From Fragilaria crotonensis (Eukaryota; Bacillariophyta; Fragilariophyceae; Fragilariales; Fragilariaceae), in contig JAKSYS010000305.1 of assembly GCA_022925895.1 (NCBI GenBank), forward strand, positions 1 to 64,000: DNA of 64,000 nucleotides, in the 5' to 3' direction. Every line of letters starts with the position of its first letter. Within the stretch, counting starts at the first letter, position 1. The translations under genes and the position numbers were made by a program. Shown in pieces: positions 43,229-54,960 of this stretch. The notes beneath the pieces were generated by a model, which did not search any database, was not told the origin of the DNA, and worked only from the letters and a program-made list of their open reading frames with translations.

Positions 43229-46028
43229 GCTCATACTGTTGCTATGCTGTGTTTACTATTGTGTGAGCGACCCATACATTCCATAGAAAAAGGCAAACTT
43301 CGGGGAACATCGAAGATATAAAAAAATGTAACGACACGTAACCTAAAGCCATAACAAACACCACAATCAAGTTACCTCCCAACCCTCTGTCGACCCATTG
43401 CCAGGAGGGTTGTCATCAGTTCGCGCACCTGTTGCAGGTCGGACATCACATCGCCTTGGATTGTATCGATTTCTTTCTTCACTCGATCCATTTCGTCTCT
43501 ATCAGAGGCCATCTCTCGTCTCAATTCTGCCTTCAGGGTCTTAATGCTAGTCTGGATTGCCTTCAGCTGTCCCAACTTTTGCTTTTCAAGATCAGAACGA
43601 GAAATCGCAGTCTCCTTCTGGACAAAAAGGTACTCGCGAATCTGGGGTGGCCAGAGGACGCCAGCCGTTACCAAACCTGCCACGATCCAAAGTGGGATCA
43701 CGAACAGAACTGCCGCACCTTGAAAGAAAAAGTAACACCAGAACTCAATGTTCTGAGGTTTGAGAGCAATATCATCGTAGAGATTCTGATCGAATAGTTG
43801 AACAATGCTCTTCCATCCTTGGCGGAATAGATCCTTCTTTTGCTTCGCATCAAGTATGTCCGACTCTTTACCAGCAGAATAGGGCCCCTCCTGAACCTGA
43901 GCGGGAGCCCCAAGGGCACCACCTGCTCGATCGACGCCCAGAAACTTCATTCGCTGACGTAAACCGTACGAAACTGCATCTGTCTCAGCAACGAAATCCA
44001 ATCGATTGCTCCAAAAAACAATCGAGGCGCGGTCGTTCTGGATGATTTCATACGAATCAGTTACAATGGCGATCAAGACGTTGGAGAGCAGAATCACAAC
44101 CAAGAATGCGTAGGCGACGTAGAGAATCTGAGCTGCCAACGAGGACTCATAGCGCGTCTCATCTGTTTGCCCCATCATCATCGTGTACACTTTCAGCAAG
44201 GATGATGCGAACGTACAATGCGGAAAGACACAAGCAGTTTCATCCTGAGGTATTTCACCCACTGGGCAGATATCGGTATCCGTGTAGACGATGAAGAACA
44301 TTTGTGCGAACGCCAACAAAATGACACCCACAGCCATTAAGAAGGCAGCGAGACGTTTCAAGACATAAAAAACACCCCCCACAAAGACAGCAAAATCGAC
44401 CAGTGTAGATTTGAGGAAATAAATCACAGCGCACCACAAGATACCTTTCGTAAAGGCCACACCGCTTCGGAAACTATCATCCGAAACAGCCCACGTCGTG
44501 TTGGTCATAAGGATAGAGTAGAAGTACACTAGGACAATGACTGCCATATCCAGCCAATTTGTTGGATCATAAAACCAACTCGAGACCGACCCGAGGGACC
44601 AAAGGGAGATAATCTGAACCAACTCACGGAGCAGGAAGTAAGTACCACCAATGAAAAGAATGATCAGCGGGACGACGGAGTCCGTTGGCTGGTTCAGGTA
44701 TCGTGCGTCGATGTTATCCCTAGTTGCAATCTCGAAGCAAATGATAATGAGCATTAGGAAATAGCCATCCATCATCAGGATTGCAGTGGGGAATCTCTGA
44801 ACAATCTTCTTGTTGAGAATGGTGCGCACATGAGGACTGACAACGGCAACGTCTTGCAACCAGTCAGGAAGATCCTGAAGGGCAGTCAGAAAGTCGGCGG
44901 AAGCTACAGGCTCGGCTGCTAGATACATTTTCAAGCACTCAGAAACGTTGCTTCGCTGGTCGGGTTCGTCCGCTTTGAATCCCCAATCCAAGCGCCAACA
45001 AGTGTAACGGCAAGTAACCATCGTGATCGCGCAAGTTGACGAGCCTCAGAACCAGCGTGCTGAAGCAGGAAATTAATAACGCCTGGCGAGGCATCTCGGT
45101 GGGCATTGACCATCGCCAAATGCATAGGAGTGCGTCCCTTGTTTTCCTTGGCAATCAGAGAGTCCGGATAGGCATCCTTGAGAACTTCCAACACCGCAGG
45201 ACTAACACCATATGCGCATGCGTAATGCATTGGGAGCATTCCGCCCACGTCTGGCAGTTCTGCCGCTCCAGAGTCGGCCAAGTAATCGCGCATGTTGGAC
45301 GCCATCGCCGCCGAGTTGTCGGCACGTTGGGTTAAGTAGAAATGAAGTGGCGTACGATTCTGAGAATCCTGTTTGGTTTTTCCTGCGGGGTAGGCATCCG
45401 TCAGAAGCTTCAAGACATCCTTGCTGGCACCGTTGGCACAAGCGTGGTGCAAAGGCAACCAACCGTGGGTGTCGGTCCAAGTGACGGTTTCTGGAGCAAA
45501 CTGCAAGAGTGCCTGCACGATATCCTCAGGAGGGTTCGCAAGCTTGCAGACATTGTGCAAGGGGGTGGCATCGTAGTTGCCACGGACAGTCGCGGCAGCT
45601 TGGCGTACATCTGGGTCTTGGTGTGCCCAGAGCCACTTCCGAATGCGGTCCCAAGTCTGTTCGACGAGGGCCTTGCGCTGATTCGCCTCAGCCGCAGTCA
45701 GCTGGCGATTTTCGTTTGGACGAGGCGTGCCCTCCTCGATTATAACAAAGAGACGTGTATGCCCCAAATCAGACTCATCTGAAGCTTCAGAATCGTTGTC
45801 CTCGTTGTCGTCTCGCGAGATATTGTATTCATACCCTAGTGGAGCGTTGCGATCACCGACAAAGGAATCCCGGACTTCATTCCGAGCGTAATTTACGTCC
45901 GTGTGATGCTGTTGATACGAAGACATTCCGGAATCGCCACCAGCGGGCGGTCTCACTTCAGTTCTAGCTTCAAGTCCAAACGAACCCTGGCGAGATATTC
46001 GTCTATTCACTTCGTCGTTATCGGTCAT
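43229..46028 (-). pseudogene. ankyrin-repeat ion channel, copy 2, frameshifted
   Basis: It is nearly identical to the channel at 29203-32001. Reading from ATG 46028, the ankyrin part is intact to about residue 330. A 1-nt insertion at about 45043 and a 2-nt deletion at about 44984 then put the channel domain in another frame, which runs to 43372. A further 1-nt insertion at about 43409 (GGG instead of GG) replaces the final membrane span by a short tail. The membrane and pore sequence is otherwise conserved, so the loss is recent. Assembly error at homopolymers is the alternative for the last site only. Confidence 0.85.
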
Positions 46029-46295
46029 AAACGTCGCGTTTGACCGTGTTTTGCACTTAGCAGACAATCTGGTCGCAGATCAGGATGAAGCGCACAAGGA
46101 TCGCTCTTCTGTCTTCTTGGTTTACTCCGAGTGGTGACGAGGCCTAAATTGGCAAATGTGTCAGTGAATGCTACTGTGTGTAGCAAGCAGCGAGAGTCTA
46201 TTTGCACTACCCTCTCCAAGAGATAGATAGCAGAGAGAGCAGTCACTGATCAGTTCCGCAAGTTCAAGCCTGTTTTGACTCTTCACAGAACTGGA

Positions 46296-48703
46296 GTTGA
46301 GTGCGAGTCTTGAAATCCTTCTTATGCTTAACTCCTACACCTTTGGATGTTTTCCCGGAGCAATTCTCTATCGTGAAGTGGAGAACGTTTGCCCTTTCTT
46401 GTCGGGTTGTAAGTTGTAATGTTGTAATCAATCCCTCGAAGGCCGACACTTCACGAGTGAAACGAACTCGTACACTGTGATGCAGAGACTGGGAGCGACT
46501 CCGTAGTTTCTATCGTAGCCGTACTTGCATCTTGCATCAGGGGCATTTTTACAGTGTACTCCGAGACTCCGAGTACTACAGTACTACCGGTAGAGTACAT
46601 GGTTTGTACTTTGTACTTCGTACTTTGTATAAAAAAGTACAATACTGTCATCTCGAAGTACTCTACTCTACTAGAGTGTACTCGGAGTATGTAATAGGCG
46701 ACAGGCGGTACAAGTATGGCTGGTTTCATCCTGAGCCTGCATATCGTTGAATCACGTAGACTCAGTAATAAAAAAATTTAGTTGAAGCCAACTTCCACGG
46801 CTTTTTGCTCATCAGAACAGAAGCAACAGCAGCATTGAACCACACCGAGGGGACCTCTGTCTCATTGGTGTGTTCTTACGAGAACGCATTGCAGGAATGA
46901 ATTCATGTACTAAGAGAGCCCATCGACATCGATAGCAGTCGGGTGGGTCTTACTAGTGGTGATATGCCCGGCTATCACCGTTCCATACGTGGTATCAAGT
47001 GGTTGTGGCATCATATCCTTCCTTGTTCTTGCTCATGCCGTTGCAAAGAGAGAAGTTCACCGATGATTCCTACAACTTAGACTCGATCGTTCAAATGGAC
47101 TAGTCTGAGCGTCGGTATTTGTTCCTCATCCTGGCGGCAAACCGCAACGAAGAAGTACTAGTTTGATTTGTATCTTAGGTGGTATCCCTGGGAAGGATGT
47201 GTCGGCTTCAACAATAACAATCAAATCAGCTCCATTCATGAATTAGGAAGGCATTCTGTTGAATACGCTTGACCGGTTTGTAAATTCGAAATGAAGATCT
47301 TGTGGAGGAAAAAACGTCCAGCAGAAGAATCGGTCTATGTTGTTGTGCTTGGTGTCATGCGGAAAGTATTCGTCTTTTCCCTTAACACGAAGGCACGAGT
47401 TTAGGATGGAGGCATAAGTTAAAGGATGACAACTGAGCTGATAAAGAATTGGAGGAACAGATCAATCTTCACAGGCATGGTCAGTTTCCAGTGCTTGCTT
47501 CAGAATATCCAATTTGCTCACGCTGGTGCAATTACATTAGCCAAGGATTGACGAGGAATCAGTTTTGGCAGATAGCAGCGCTTCCAACTGAAGCGAATCT
47601 TGTGCCCAAAGAAAGCGCAGGAGGAGCCATTGATACACTGAAAGGTTACCATTTGACGAGAGGGTTTAGCCTATTTTGAAACTGGGTGTGTTGTTATCTG
47701 GATTGATTGTCGGTGCAACAAGATTTGACGGCAAGTCTGGCGGGGTGAAAAGGCACGCTTCTGATTTGACAATGCAGTTCATGGACTTAGCCACAATTTT
47801 GAGACTGATGGTTCTCCTATGTAGTCTAAAGGACGTCATTACTAAACTTACGATCTTAAATGCAAAGCAAATAAAAGATGTGTCACTAGTCTCGGGATTT
47901 GGCTGATTGCCGACAAATCTAGTCACACGTACAGGTTCTTGTTGATGTTCCAATGCCTCAAATCCCAAGTAGTGTCAAGATACTTTCCCAGCTAAGACAT
48001 ATGTAACTGTTACTACGTCGTTGTTGGAACACCATGAGTAGAGATGCTGGTCATGCTGCCTCTAGCGGCGGAATAATGCTGAAGGAGGGACACTCCTGGA
48101 CCTACTATTAACAATTTGAAGGTCATCATTCTAGATATGCCTAGATACAAGACTAGAAAAGGTACCAAATTTAAATCAATCAAAGCACTTAGTTACTGCT
48201 GTTCGCACCCAGAAGTCCTACGTTAACGTCGATAAAGGTTCGTTTGAGATAGACCCCGGAAATATCCCTGTACCTTCTTCATTTTTGCTTAACTGCCGAC
48301 CCTCGCAAGCCAAACAATCTCCTCCAGTCCATAATTAAGCTGAATGCAGCAAAAGGGTCGGCAGTTTCGATGTGGAAGTTGGTCAGGATGTTGTTATTCC
48401 ATCATGGTCGGCAAATTGGTTTTGTGTGTGGGACAAATCGTGTTGTTTGGAAGCGCGAGGATGCCGGACCCGGTGGTAGTACATGACGCCAGCAAAATTT
48501 ATACTGCGCCTACAGACTACAGAGCTTGCACGATATGTAAGAAAACGATGAAACCAGCCATACTCTGTGACATAGTGGGCGGTATGCGCGCGTACTCGAG
48601 TACGCGGGTGTCCACGATTTGCAACAAATATGCCAGCAGAGATCATCTTGTTCTTGGAGTACGCAGTACGCATACATTGTATGCATACATTTATTCCTTT
48701 GTG
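46296..48703. other. 2.4 kb without a recognisable gene
   Basis: GTACT-type palindromes lie at 46550-46700, including an ACTACCGGTAG word at 46583. From 46880 to 48000 there are short open frames on both strands (47449-47679, 47676-47906) with no motif I can name; they may be a worn transposon. 48001-48703 holds nothing clear. Confidence 0.4.
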
Positions 48704-48718
48704 CCACCGAAGTGGTAT
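48704..48718 (+). repeat. left 15-bp direct repeat, candidate recombination site
   Basis: CCACCGAAGTGGTAT; with the preceding G it reads GCCAC-CGAA-GTGGT, a palindrome with one mismatch. It matches the site at 52591-52605. Confidence 0.5.
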
Positions 48719-49133
48719 TTTCCATTCTGGTCAGTATGTATGTACAGGAGGGGTCTGTAGACCCTTGTCGATACTGTGCTTCTGCTTACAGGATTGTTCA
48801 AGGTTGTCCCAGTTATTTTTGCTACCCTGGTGGCACGTAGGGTGGCAAATTTTTTACGTGAACGGTGCGTTGTTTTGCCACTCGATCCGTGTTTTTGCCA
48901 CTCGAATTAGTCGATCGTCGATTACTGGCCTCCCATGAGAAAAAATGGGTGTGCAGTCTGCATTACACTATGTTGTCAAAGCAGATCAGTGCTGGTTCTG
49001 CAACCCATGTTACAACGTATTCTCATTTTGCCACCCAAAGGACTTGCTGCGACTTTCCAATATTGTTGTTTTGCCACCGAACGATTCTCAATTAATACTT
49101 CTATACATTCAAGTATCTATTACGTTGTCTTTC

Positions 49134-51144
49134 ATGCCGCCTCCTTGTTATCTTCGCACTAAGAAAGAAAAGATCTACTATCGCTACCTTGTTTGCTTCA
49201 TGACCTTTAAGGACAACACGGATTACGACAAGGATTCTAATATTGTTGAATTCACACAAGAACAACTTCTAGCAATCACTCCGGATGACTTGAAGCGATG
49301 GATGTGTGTGACAGCATACGGAGGGCCGATCCAGGTCCGACGATCGGCCAACCCATGCACGATCAGTTTCCTTGAAAATGCAAAGAAGGCAATATCTTTC
49401 TTCATGCCGAGAAAACAGCCGTGGGATGATCCAAGCATGGTTGGAAATCCAACAAGATCTATTGCAGTTAATGGTTTGATTCGAAGTATTCGGAGGCATG
49501 AGGTAAGGGGCGAGGGAGTACCAAGCAGTGCTAAACGAGCTGTAACAAAAGCAGAGTTCGAGCAGGCCATGAACCAACTCAACTCATTTGATGACATCCA
49601 CCGAAAGTACATGATTCCAGCGGCTTGTAAATTCCAATTTGCTATGATTGGGCGTGTTGATGATGTGTGCCATTTTAAGGAGGTTGATTTGAATGTCAAT
49701 CCCCTTCTTCCCTCATCCAGTCTGGTCGCTCGTATCCGCTGGTCAAAGAATGTAATGGAAGAACGCAACTCCCCAAGACAGATGATATTTGGAAGCATGG
49801 ACACTTCTTCTTTCACTCGGCATCTACCTGGAGGTATGGTGTGAAGCTGGGGATGGTCTTGGAAGTCCATACCTGTTTGGTCGTAGCGATGATCCAGACA
49901 GAAACAAAGCATTTATAGCCAACAAGTTGAAGCGCCACATTTGGGATGCAACCAACGATGCGGGTAACTCAATGTTGGAAGCGAGCAATCTACTCGGGAC
50001 ACACAGTTTACGAAAGTTCTCAACATCGTACGCAATGCGGAATGGTTGTCCGAAAGATTATGTTGCAGCTCGAGGCCGCTGGAGGAAGAAACAGGTTGTA
50101 GATCGTTACATCGACATCGAACTTCCTTACCCAGATGCAAAGGTGGCATCGGTTCTTGCAGTTGGAGGGCCCATGAAATATGTTGTGAAAAACGGCAGCG
50201 GTGTTCTGGACAATTGGTTGTTGACCCAAGTAGTGCCTCACTTGTCTCGATCGGTGACCTTGAGTCAGCAAGTTGCTTTAGTGTTGGCTCCACCCGTCCT
50301 TTGGGCTGCATTTGAAGAATCGATGGAACTCTACATGCCAGTTAACCTTAGGAATCGCATTCAAGCTGCCTACAATGCACTTGAGAATCGATTGCCTGTG
50401 GGACAGAATCCTGTTCAGCGGATTCCGATTATTGTGACTGGCCATGACGACCAGGTTTTAATCACAGAGGTCTTCCCCGAAGAGGACGTTGATCGCCTTA
50501 ATGGACGAGTTAGGAACTTAGCAACAAATATTGGGGGAGGCGGTGGTCGTGACGACTTGTTGAGAGCAGTGCATGCTCAGGTTGGCATCCAGAGGCGCGA
50601 AGGGCATGCCAGGGGCGAAGCACTCATAGGAAGGCTTGATCGCCTCAGTGAATACGTTTCACAGATGGATCAACGGCACACCCAACAAATGAACACCCTT
50701 CGTCGATCTGTCCATCGGGTTGCACTTCAACCTGTGCAACGTCCTCGTGTTGATGAGGATGGTGGGTTTGATGGAGGACAGCAGGATGCAGGAGAGGCAA
50801 ATGCAAGGGAGAATGCGACATTGATTAAAAACCCGAGGTCACTCCACCTGCTCTGGCAAGAATACGAATTTGGTATCGGAGGGCGAAAGCCTGCCAAAAA
50901 TTTCAATGCCATTGAGCGGGGTAGGGTGAAATATGCCTACTACCGACGAAAGATTGCATGGGAAATGATTGCAGGGCTTGTTCGTGGAGGTCACACAGCC
51001 CAAGTTGCAATCGACATGATTTACGAAATCTATGGTGCATCAACTGGGGTGACAACAATTCTAAGAACAATGCGACACGACATGGCAGCTGGACGAGTGC
51101 ATGCATCCCAGTCTTTGTGTCTAGATGTAGAGTTTGCAAATTAG
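49134..51144 (+). pseudogene. Crypton-like tyrosine recombinase with GCR1_C-like C-terminus (one frameshift)
   Basis: From ATG 49134 the frame gives an N-terminal SAM-like DNA-binding region (YYRYLVCFMTFKDNTDYDKD, AKKAISFFMPRKQPWDD) and the first catalytic Arg in FAMIGRVDDVCHFKE (codon 49653-49655). Near 49810 the frame shifts by 1 nt (GSMDTSS to LLSLGIYLEVWCEAGDGLG). The second frame carries the box II residues: His and Arg in GTHSLRKFSTSYAMRNG, Trp in ARGRWRKKQ and the Tyr nucleophile in VVDRYIDIELP. The C-terminal 90 residues (LWQEYEFGIGGRKPAKNFNA, AYYRRKIAWEMIAGLVRGG) resemble the GCR1_C DNA-binding domain typical of Crypton proteins. All catalytic positions are kept; only the frameshift disables it, or it is an assembly error. 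Confidence 0.8.
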
Positions 51145-52590
51145 AGGCTGTCACAACAAGCATAGCAAAATGAATGCGATTAAATTTACTTCATGTTATT
51201 GGTCTAGATGCTGTTGCATCACTGTTGAGGACGAGTCATACTTGATTTCTGATACTCACTAGTCAATGCTGAGACTTGCATGATCACAAGGCGACAGTAT
51301 TGTGTAGGAACCACCAGATCAGCAGTTCCCAGTGCCTGAGACAACAGTGAGCTACTAATCACAAGTTGCAAATCATTGGACATGAGGTGCAAAATGGGAG
51401 CGTGATTTGTCTCTCGCACCTCAATCATATTGGCATCTACTACTAGGGCAATGTCTAGACGCAGCAGCCAGCCAGCATCAGTTCCAAGAATTTGTCATTG
51501 CACCATCCGGTTCTGATTTCGCACAGTGTCTGCCTTGGATTGTGTATTGCATGTCCACATCGAATAATGCAAGGATGTTTATGTGTGATATGGCTGCGGT
51601 TCGTAAGGCTCAAGAACTGAGTAGACACTGCGAGACTTAATGTGCACATTCGATGTTTTAATGCGACCACCACCGCGGTGTAATGAAAAATAATGTGTTC
51701 GGACATCATAAATTCTTGTGCTCAATTTGGACTGGTTACTGTGAGAGTGCGAGACCGTGAAAGTGTGAGAAATAAGCCAGCATGGCAAGACAAGCACAAT
51801 TAAGAATGCTTCGACCAATATTCGAACTTCATGTACCAACAATTGTACCAACACTTGTACCAACAATTGTACCAACAATTAATGAGGAGTAGTACTCCAA
51901 CACTCCGAGTACTCACCAATCTGATCTGGTGGCTGGTGGTCCAAGGAAAGCATCAAAAACTTCGATTCCCTGGATCACGTCTGCATCATCTTCCGGAAAT
52001 TTAAGCTTTTAACAGCAGTACTTCGAGTACTGCTACGGGTTGTCATCGTAAAACAGCGGATGCCTGTTGATGCACACGTTCTCAAAGAGATGAATAATGC
52101 CAGTCTCTCGTATATGTCGGTGTGAAGGAGGTCTTCGCGGACATGTACAATGTACAATAAAAGATTTTGTGGGCCAAACTTGACTTGGCAGCCATGAATG
52201 ATACATGTACATGCTCGGAGCTCTGAGTATGCTCCGAGTCTTCGAGTACACCTACGCAAGGCCGTAGCCAGCACGCGGAGTACGAGTACTTGTGGAATGG
52301 TTTCCCGCGTTTGCTTTTACGTGTACGACGTATGGTAGTAGAGAATGGCTTTGTGCGTTTGTTGTTTGTTGCTGTTGCTCCAACGCGCACCCCAAAATCA
52401 AAAATTACTGTCAGACAAGGAAGTGACTAGTAACGTACACTTCGTACTTAATTGTACATCATGTACATTTAATAGTAGGTCTCCTCGGTGGCAAAAATCT
52501 GAGCACAAAATGAAGATACTGGCACAATTACTGGTTCGTCCCTGCTCCATTATGTGTTTTTCAGTGTACTAGAGTATTATCTGGAAAATA
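51145..52590. other. 3' part of the candidate Crypton, no gene
   Basis: A TTGTACCAACA word is repeated four times at about 51829-51882. GTAC-type palindromes lie at 51890-52030 and 52200-52340. No coding region is supported. Confidence 0.4.
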
Positions 52591-52605
52591 CCACCGAAGT
52601 GGTAT
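52591..52605 (+). repeat. right 15-bp direct repeat, candidate recombination site
   Basis: CCACCGAAGTGGTAT; with the preceding A it forms ACCAC-CGAA-GTGGT, perfect arms around a 4-bp spacer. It is the partner of 48704-48718. Confidence 0.5.
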
Positions 52606-54249
52606 AAATGCATAGATTCTTGAAGAGGCGAGAAAATTAATACGGTAGTACTGTATAATATGTGGAAGGTAGATTTGTGTAGCTAGTACAGTACCGGGAT
52701 CGGAATGATATCAAAATGCAACGTACGCGCATGCAGAATTGGATATTCTGATCCCAATTTGCTTCAATTTGGCACTGGCGTCACTCGTACCATCCGTAGG
52801 ATGTGTACCAAAAAGAGTAACAAGTACCGTCGATACTACTTGGAGTATAATTGATGATACGTTGGTGCCGCGAAACCTCAAAATTGCCATGAGAGGTCAG
52901 AGCGTACGATCTTTGGCAGTTTAATGCTGTGATAGCTACTGTGCATGATTCACGCCACAGCGTCAGCAAACGCAGCAGAGGTCTGGTACATTTGCGGAAT
53001 GTGGGTCTAGAGGAGTGATGGATTTCTTGCATTTTTGACCGAAAGCGATCTTCGGCTTCCAGCTGTTGTCCCACAAGGTGGTCCAGAATCATTCGATATG
53101 ATATGCGGTAGAGAGTGACGAGCGCAATTTTGAGGTTTGTGATCAAATACTATTTTGAACTCTGATTTTCTTCATTCCTCAGGGACGGGTGGTCTATTGC
53201 CAGAAAAGCTACGATCCCGACTACTGGCTTGCCTGCCTGAACCACATTTACATGCTGCTGTTTGATGGTTACTACCTGCTGCTCTGGGCAACCTCTACTA
53301 CTACTATAACATGGGAAGTGCCGGGTACAACTTGACTTGTTGGGGATCACCGAAATTGTTCGCCAAAGATGGCTTTCATTATAAATGCTGGTGAGTTCGA
53401 AGCTTGCTACCTTGTACTTGTTTGCGAGGACGGGTCATAAGCACTTGCAATGCTCAAGGATGGGAACGAAGTCGAAAGGGTGTGTTGTCGACACGATTGG
53501 AGTCTTGAGTTGCGGTCCCGATCGTTTCTTTTCATTGGATGGAGAAGACTGCCATTGTCGCATATTTGTTGAGGCGCTATACGAGTCTCCCTACTGTCCT
53601 CAACTTGCCAGGGCAGAGATCCCAGAGGGCAATCAACGTGATCTACAGTCGGAACTATGATCCACAGGCAAATATGACTGGCATTATAAAAAGGCTTTAG
53701 CTCTTCAGATTGAATTGTCTACAATGTTTAAGTTGATAAGATCTGAAGGGTTTGTTCGGACTTGATCGTTTTCCCCCTTTCCGCGACATGTCATGGGAGC
53801 TTGGAGTACAGATGTGATAACTGTACGTAGTCTCTTAGTATGGTTTTCACATACGTTAGCCTTCACGTTGGACGCCGTATTCGGTGGTATGCTTTGATGC
53901 ATGAAATCCGGATACATTCGTAGTACCAGGTCTATTGTGCTATTGTCTATTATTTTTTATTTTACGTGTCTAAACAGATGTTCTCGCGGATCATACAGAC
54001 AGGGTTTGACAGTACATAGTACAATAGTGTACTATTAGTAGTTAGTACGTACAATCTACTAATAGTATCTGCACTAATCTGGGACCGGGAGGATAATGTA
54101 CTGTTAGTCTACTTACTAATTTGGGAGATCGACCTTAGTGTACTATTAGTACAAAACGACGGTACAGTACTCAGTAGCATGGTACACTAGTAGAGTTAAT
54201 TGCAGTACTCGGAGTTATGCGGCAAGGCCTTGGCAGGTTAAGTCAAGAG
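52606..54249. other. mostly noncoding; possible worn exon at 53180-53400
   Basis: After a CAG at about 53180 one frame reads GRVVYCQKSYDPDYWLACLN, and a shifted frame reads LYYYYNMGSAGYNLTCWGSP before a GTGAGT at about 53390. A further Cys-rich frame runs to 53660. This could be a decayed multi-exon gene with a secreted-type domain, but I cannot name it or build a consistent model. 53700-54249 is GTACTATTAG-rich intergenic DNA. Confidence 0.3.
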
Positions 54250-54670
54250 GAAGAATTTAAAATGATTGACTGCATGACAAAAACCTGATGAGCAGCTGTC
54301 AGTGATATCCTTGATGTCAGAGATTGTGATTGCAGCACATGATGGGGCAAAATTGGCAGTTGCTTGTCCCCACTTTGAGACCCAAGGAATGACATTCAAT
54401 GAATGATTGTTGTCAATGCACCTGATAGTAAGATACTCAGGCATTTGTTTGACAGCATGATGAAAACCTGATGAGCAGCTGTCATTCTTGTCCATGTCAG
54501 AAATTGTGATTGCAGCCCAAGATGGGGCAAATCCAGAAGGTGTCCCTAATTTGAAGCCCAAGGAATGACATTCATTGCACAATGTTGTGTAGTAGAATGA
54601 TTGTTATGCTCATGATTAGACACTCAGGCATTTGTTTGACTGTATGATGAAAACCTGATAAGCAGATTTC
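54250..54670. repeat. about 185-bp tandem repeat, 2-3 copies
   Basis: AAACCTGATGAGCAG recurs at about 54281, 54464 and (as AAACCTGATAAGCAG) 54651, giving spacings of 183 and 187 bp. Between them CCCAAGGAATGACATTCA and TCAGGCATTTGTTTGAC also repeat. The minus-strand translation is a duplicated peptide, which only reflects the repeat. Confidence 0.75.
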
Positions 54671-54960
54671 TACACATTATGAATGTTCCTCATGTATGAC
54701 TAATAAATATAAACTAACAATTTGTTTTGATGGTAAACAGGCTTGTCACGCAAAACTTGCAACAAAATGTGCTGCAAATTTTGTAAAATCAGTTTTGATA
54801 ACAGTAGGCATCAGTCTTAGATTTCGATAATCTATGTGCTGATATGCACTTCTACTCCACACTGAAACAGCAATTCTACATGAAGATGATAGAAAAAAAA
54901 TTTCGCGCGCGCCTTGATGTGCACTTAGTATACTATTAGTATACTAATAGTACACTAGTA

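Larger units (their letters stand above)
42492..46295. repeat. segmental duplication, copy 2 (with the MULE empty site)
   Basis: This is a same-orientation copy of 28466-32241 plus 39318-39344, joined without the MULE at 46268/46269. The left boundary cuts into the copia remnant, and the right boundary falls after CTTCACAGAACTGGA. Substitutions are sparse. Indels are seen at about 43102, 43409, 44984 and 45043. Confidence 0.93.
48704..52605 (+). mobile_element. candidate Crypton element bounded by 15-bp direct repeats
   Basis: CCACCGAAGTGGTAT occurs in direct orientation at 48704-48718 and 52591-52605, on either side of a tyrosine-recombinase gene. Each copy contains a near-perfect palindrome, [A/G]CCAC-CGAA-GTGGT, like the arm-spacer-arm core sites used by tyrosine recombinases. 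Cryptons lack TIRs and insert by recombination at short direct repeats, so this arrangement fits. The boundaries are a hypothesis: the repeats are short and the 3' 1.4 kb has no other element sequence that I recognise. Confidence 0.5.

Noticed and set aside
46880-48000. Degenerate coding traces as a transposase
   Set aside because: No catalytic motif could be aligned in any frame; left as unassigned.
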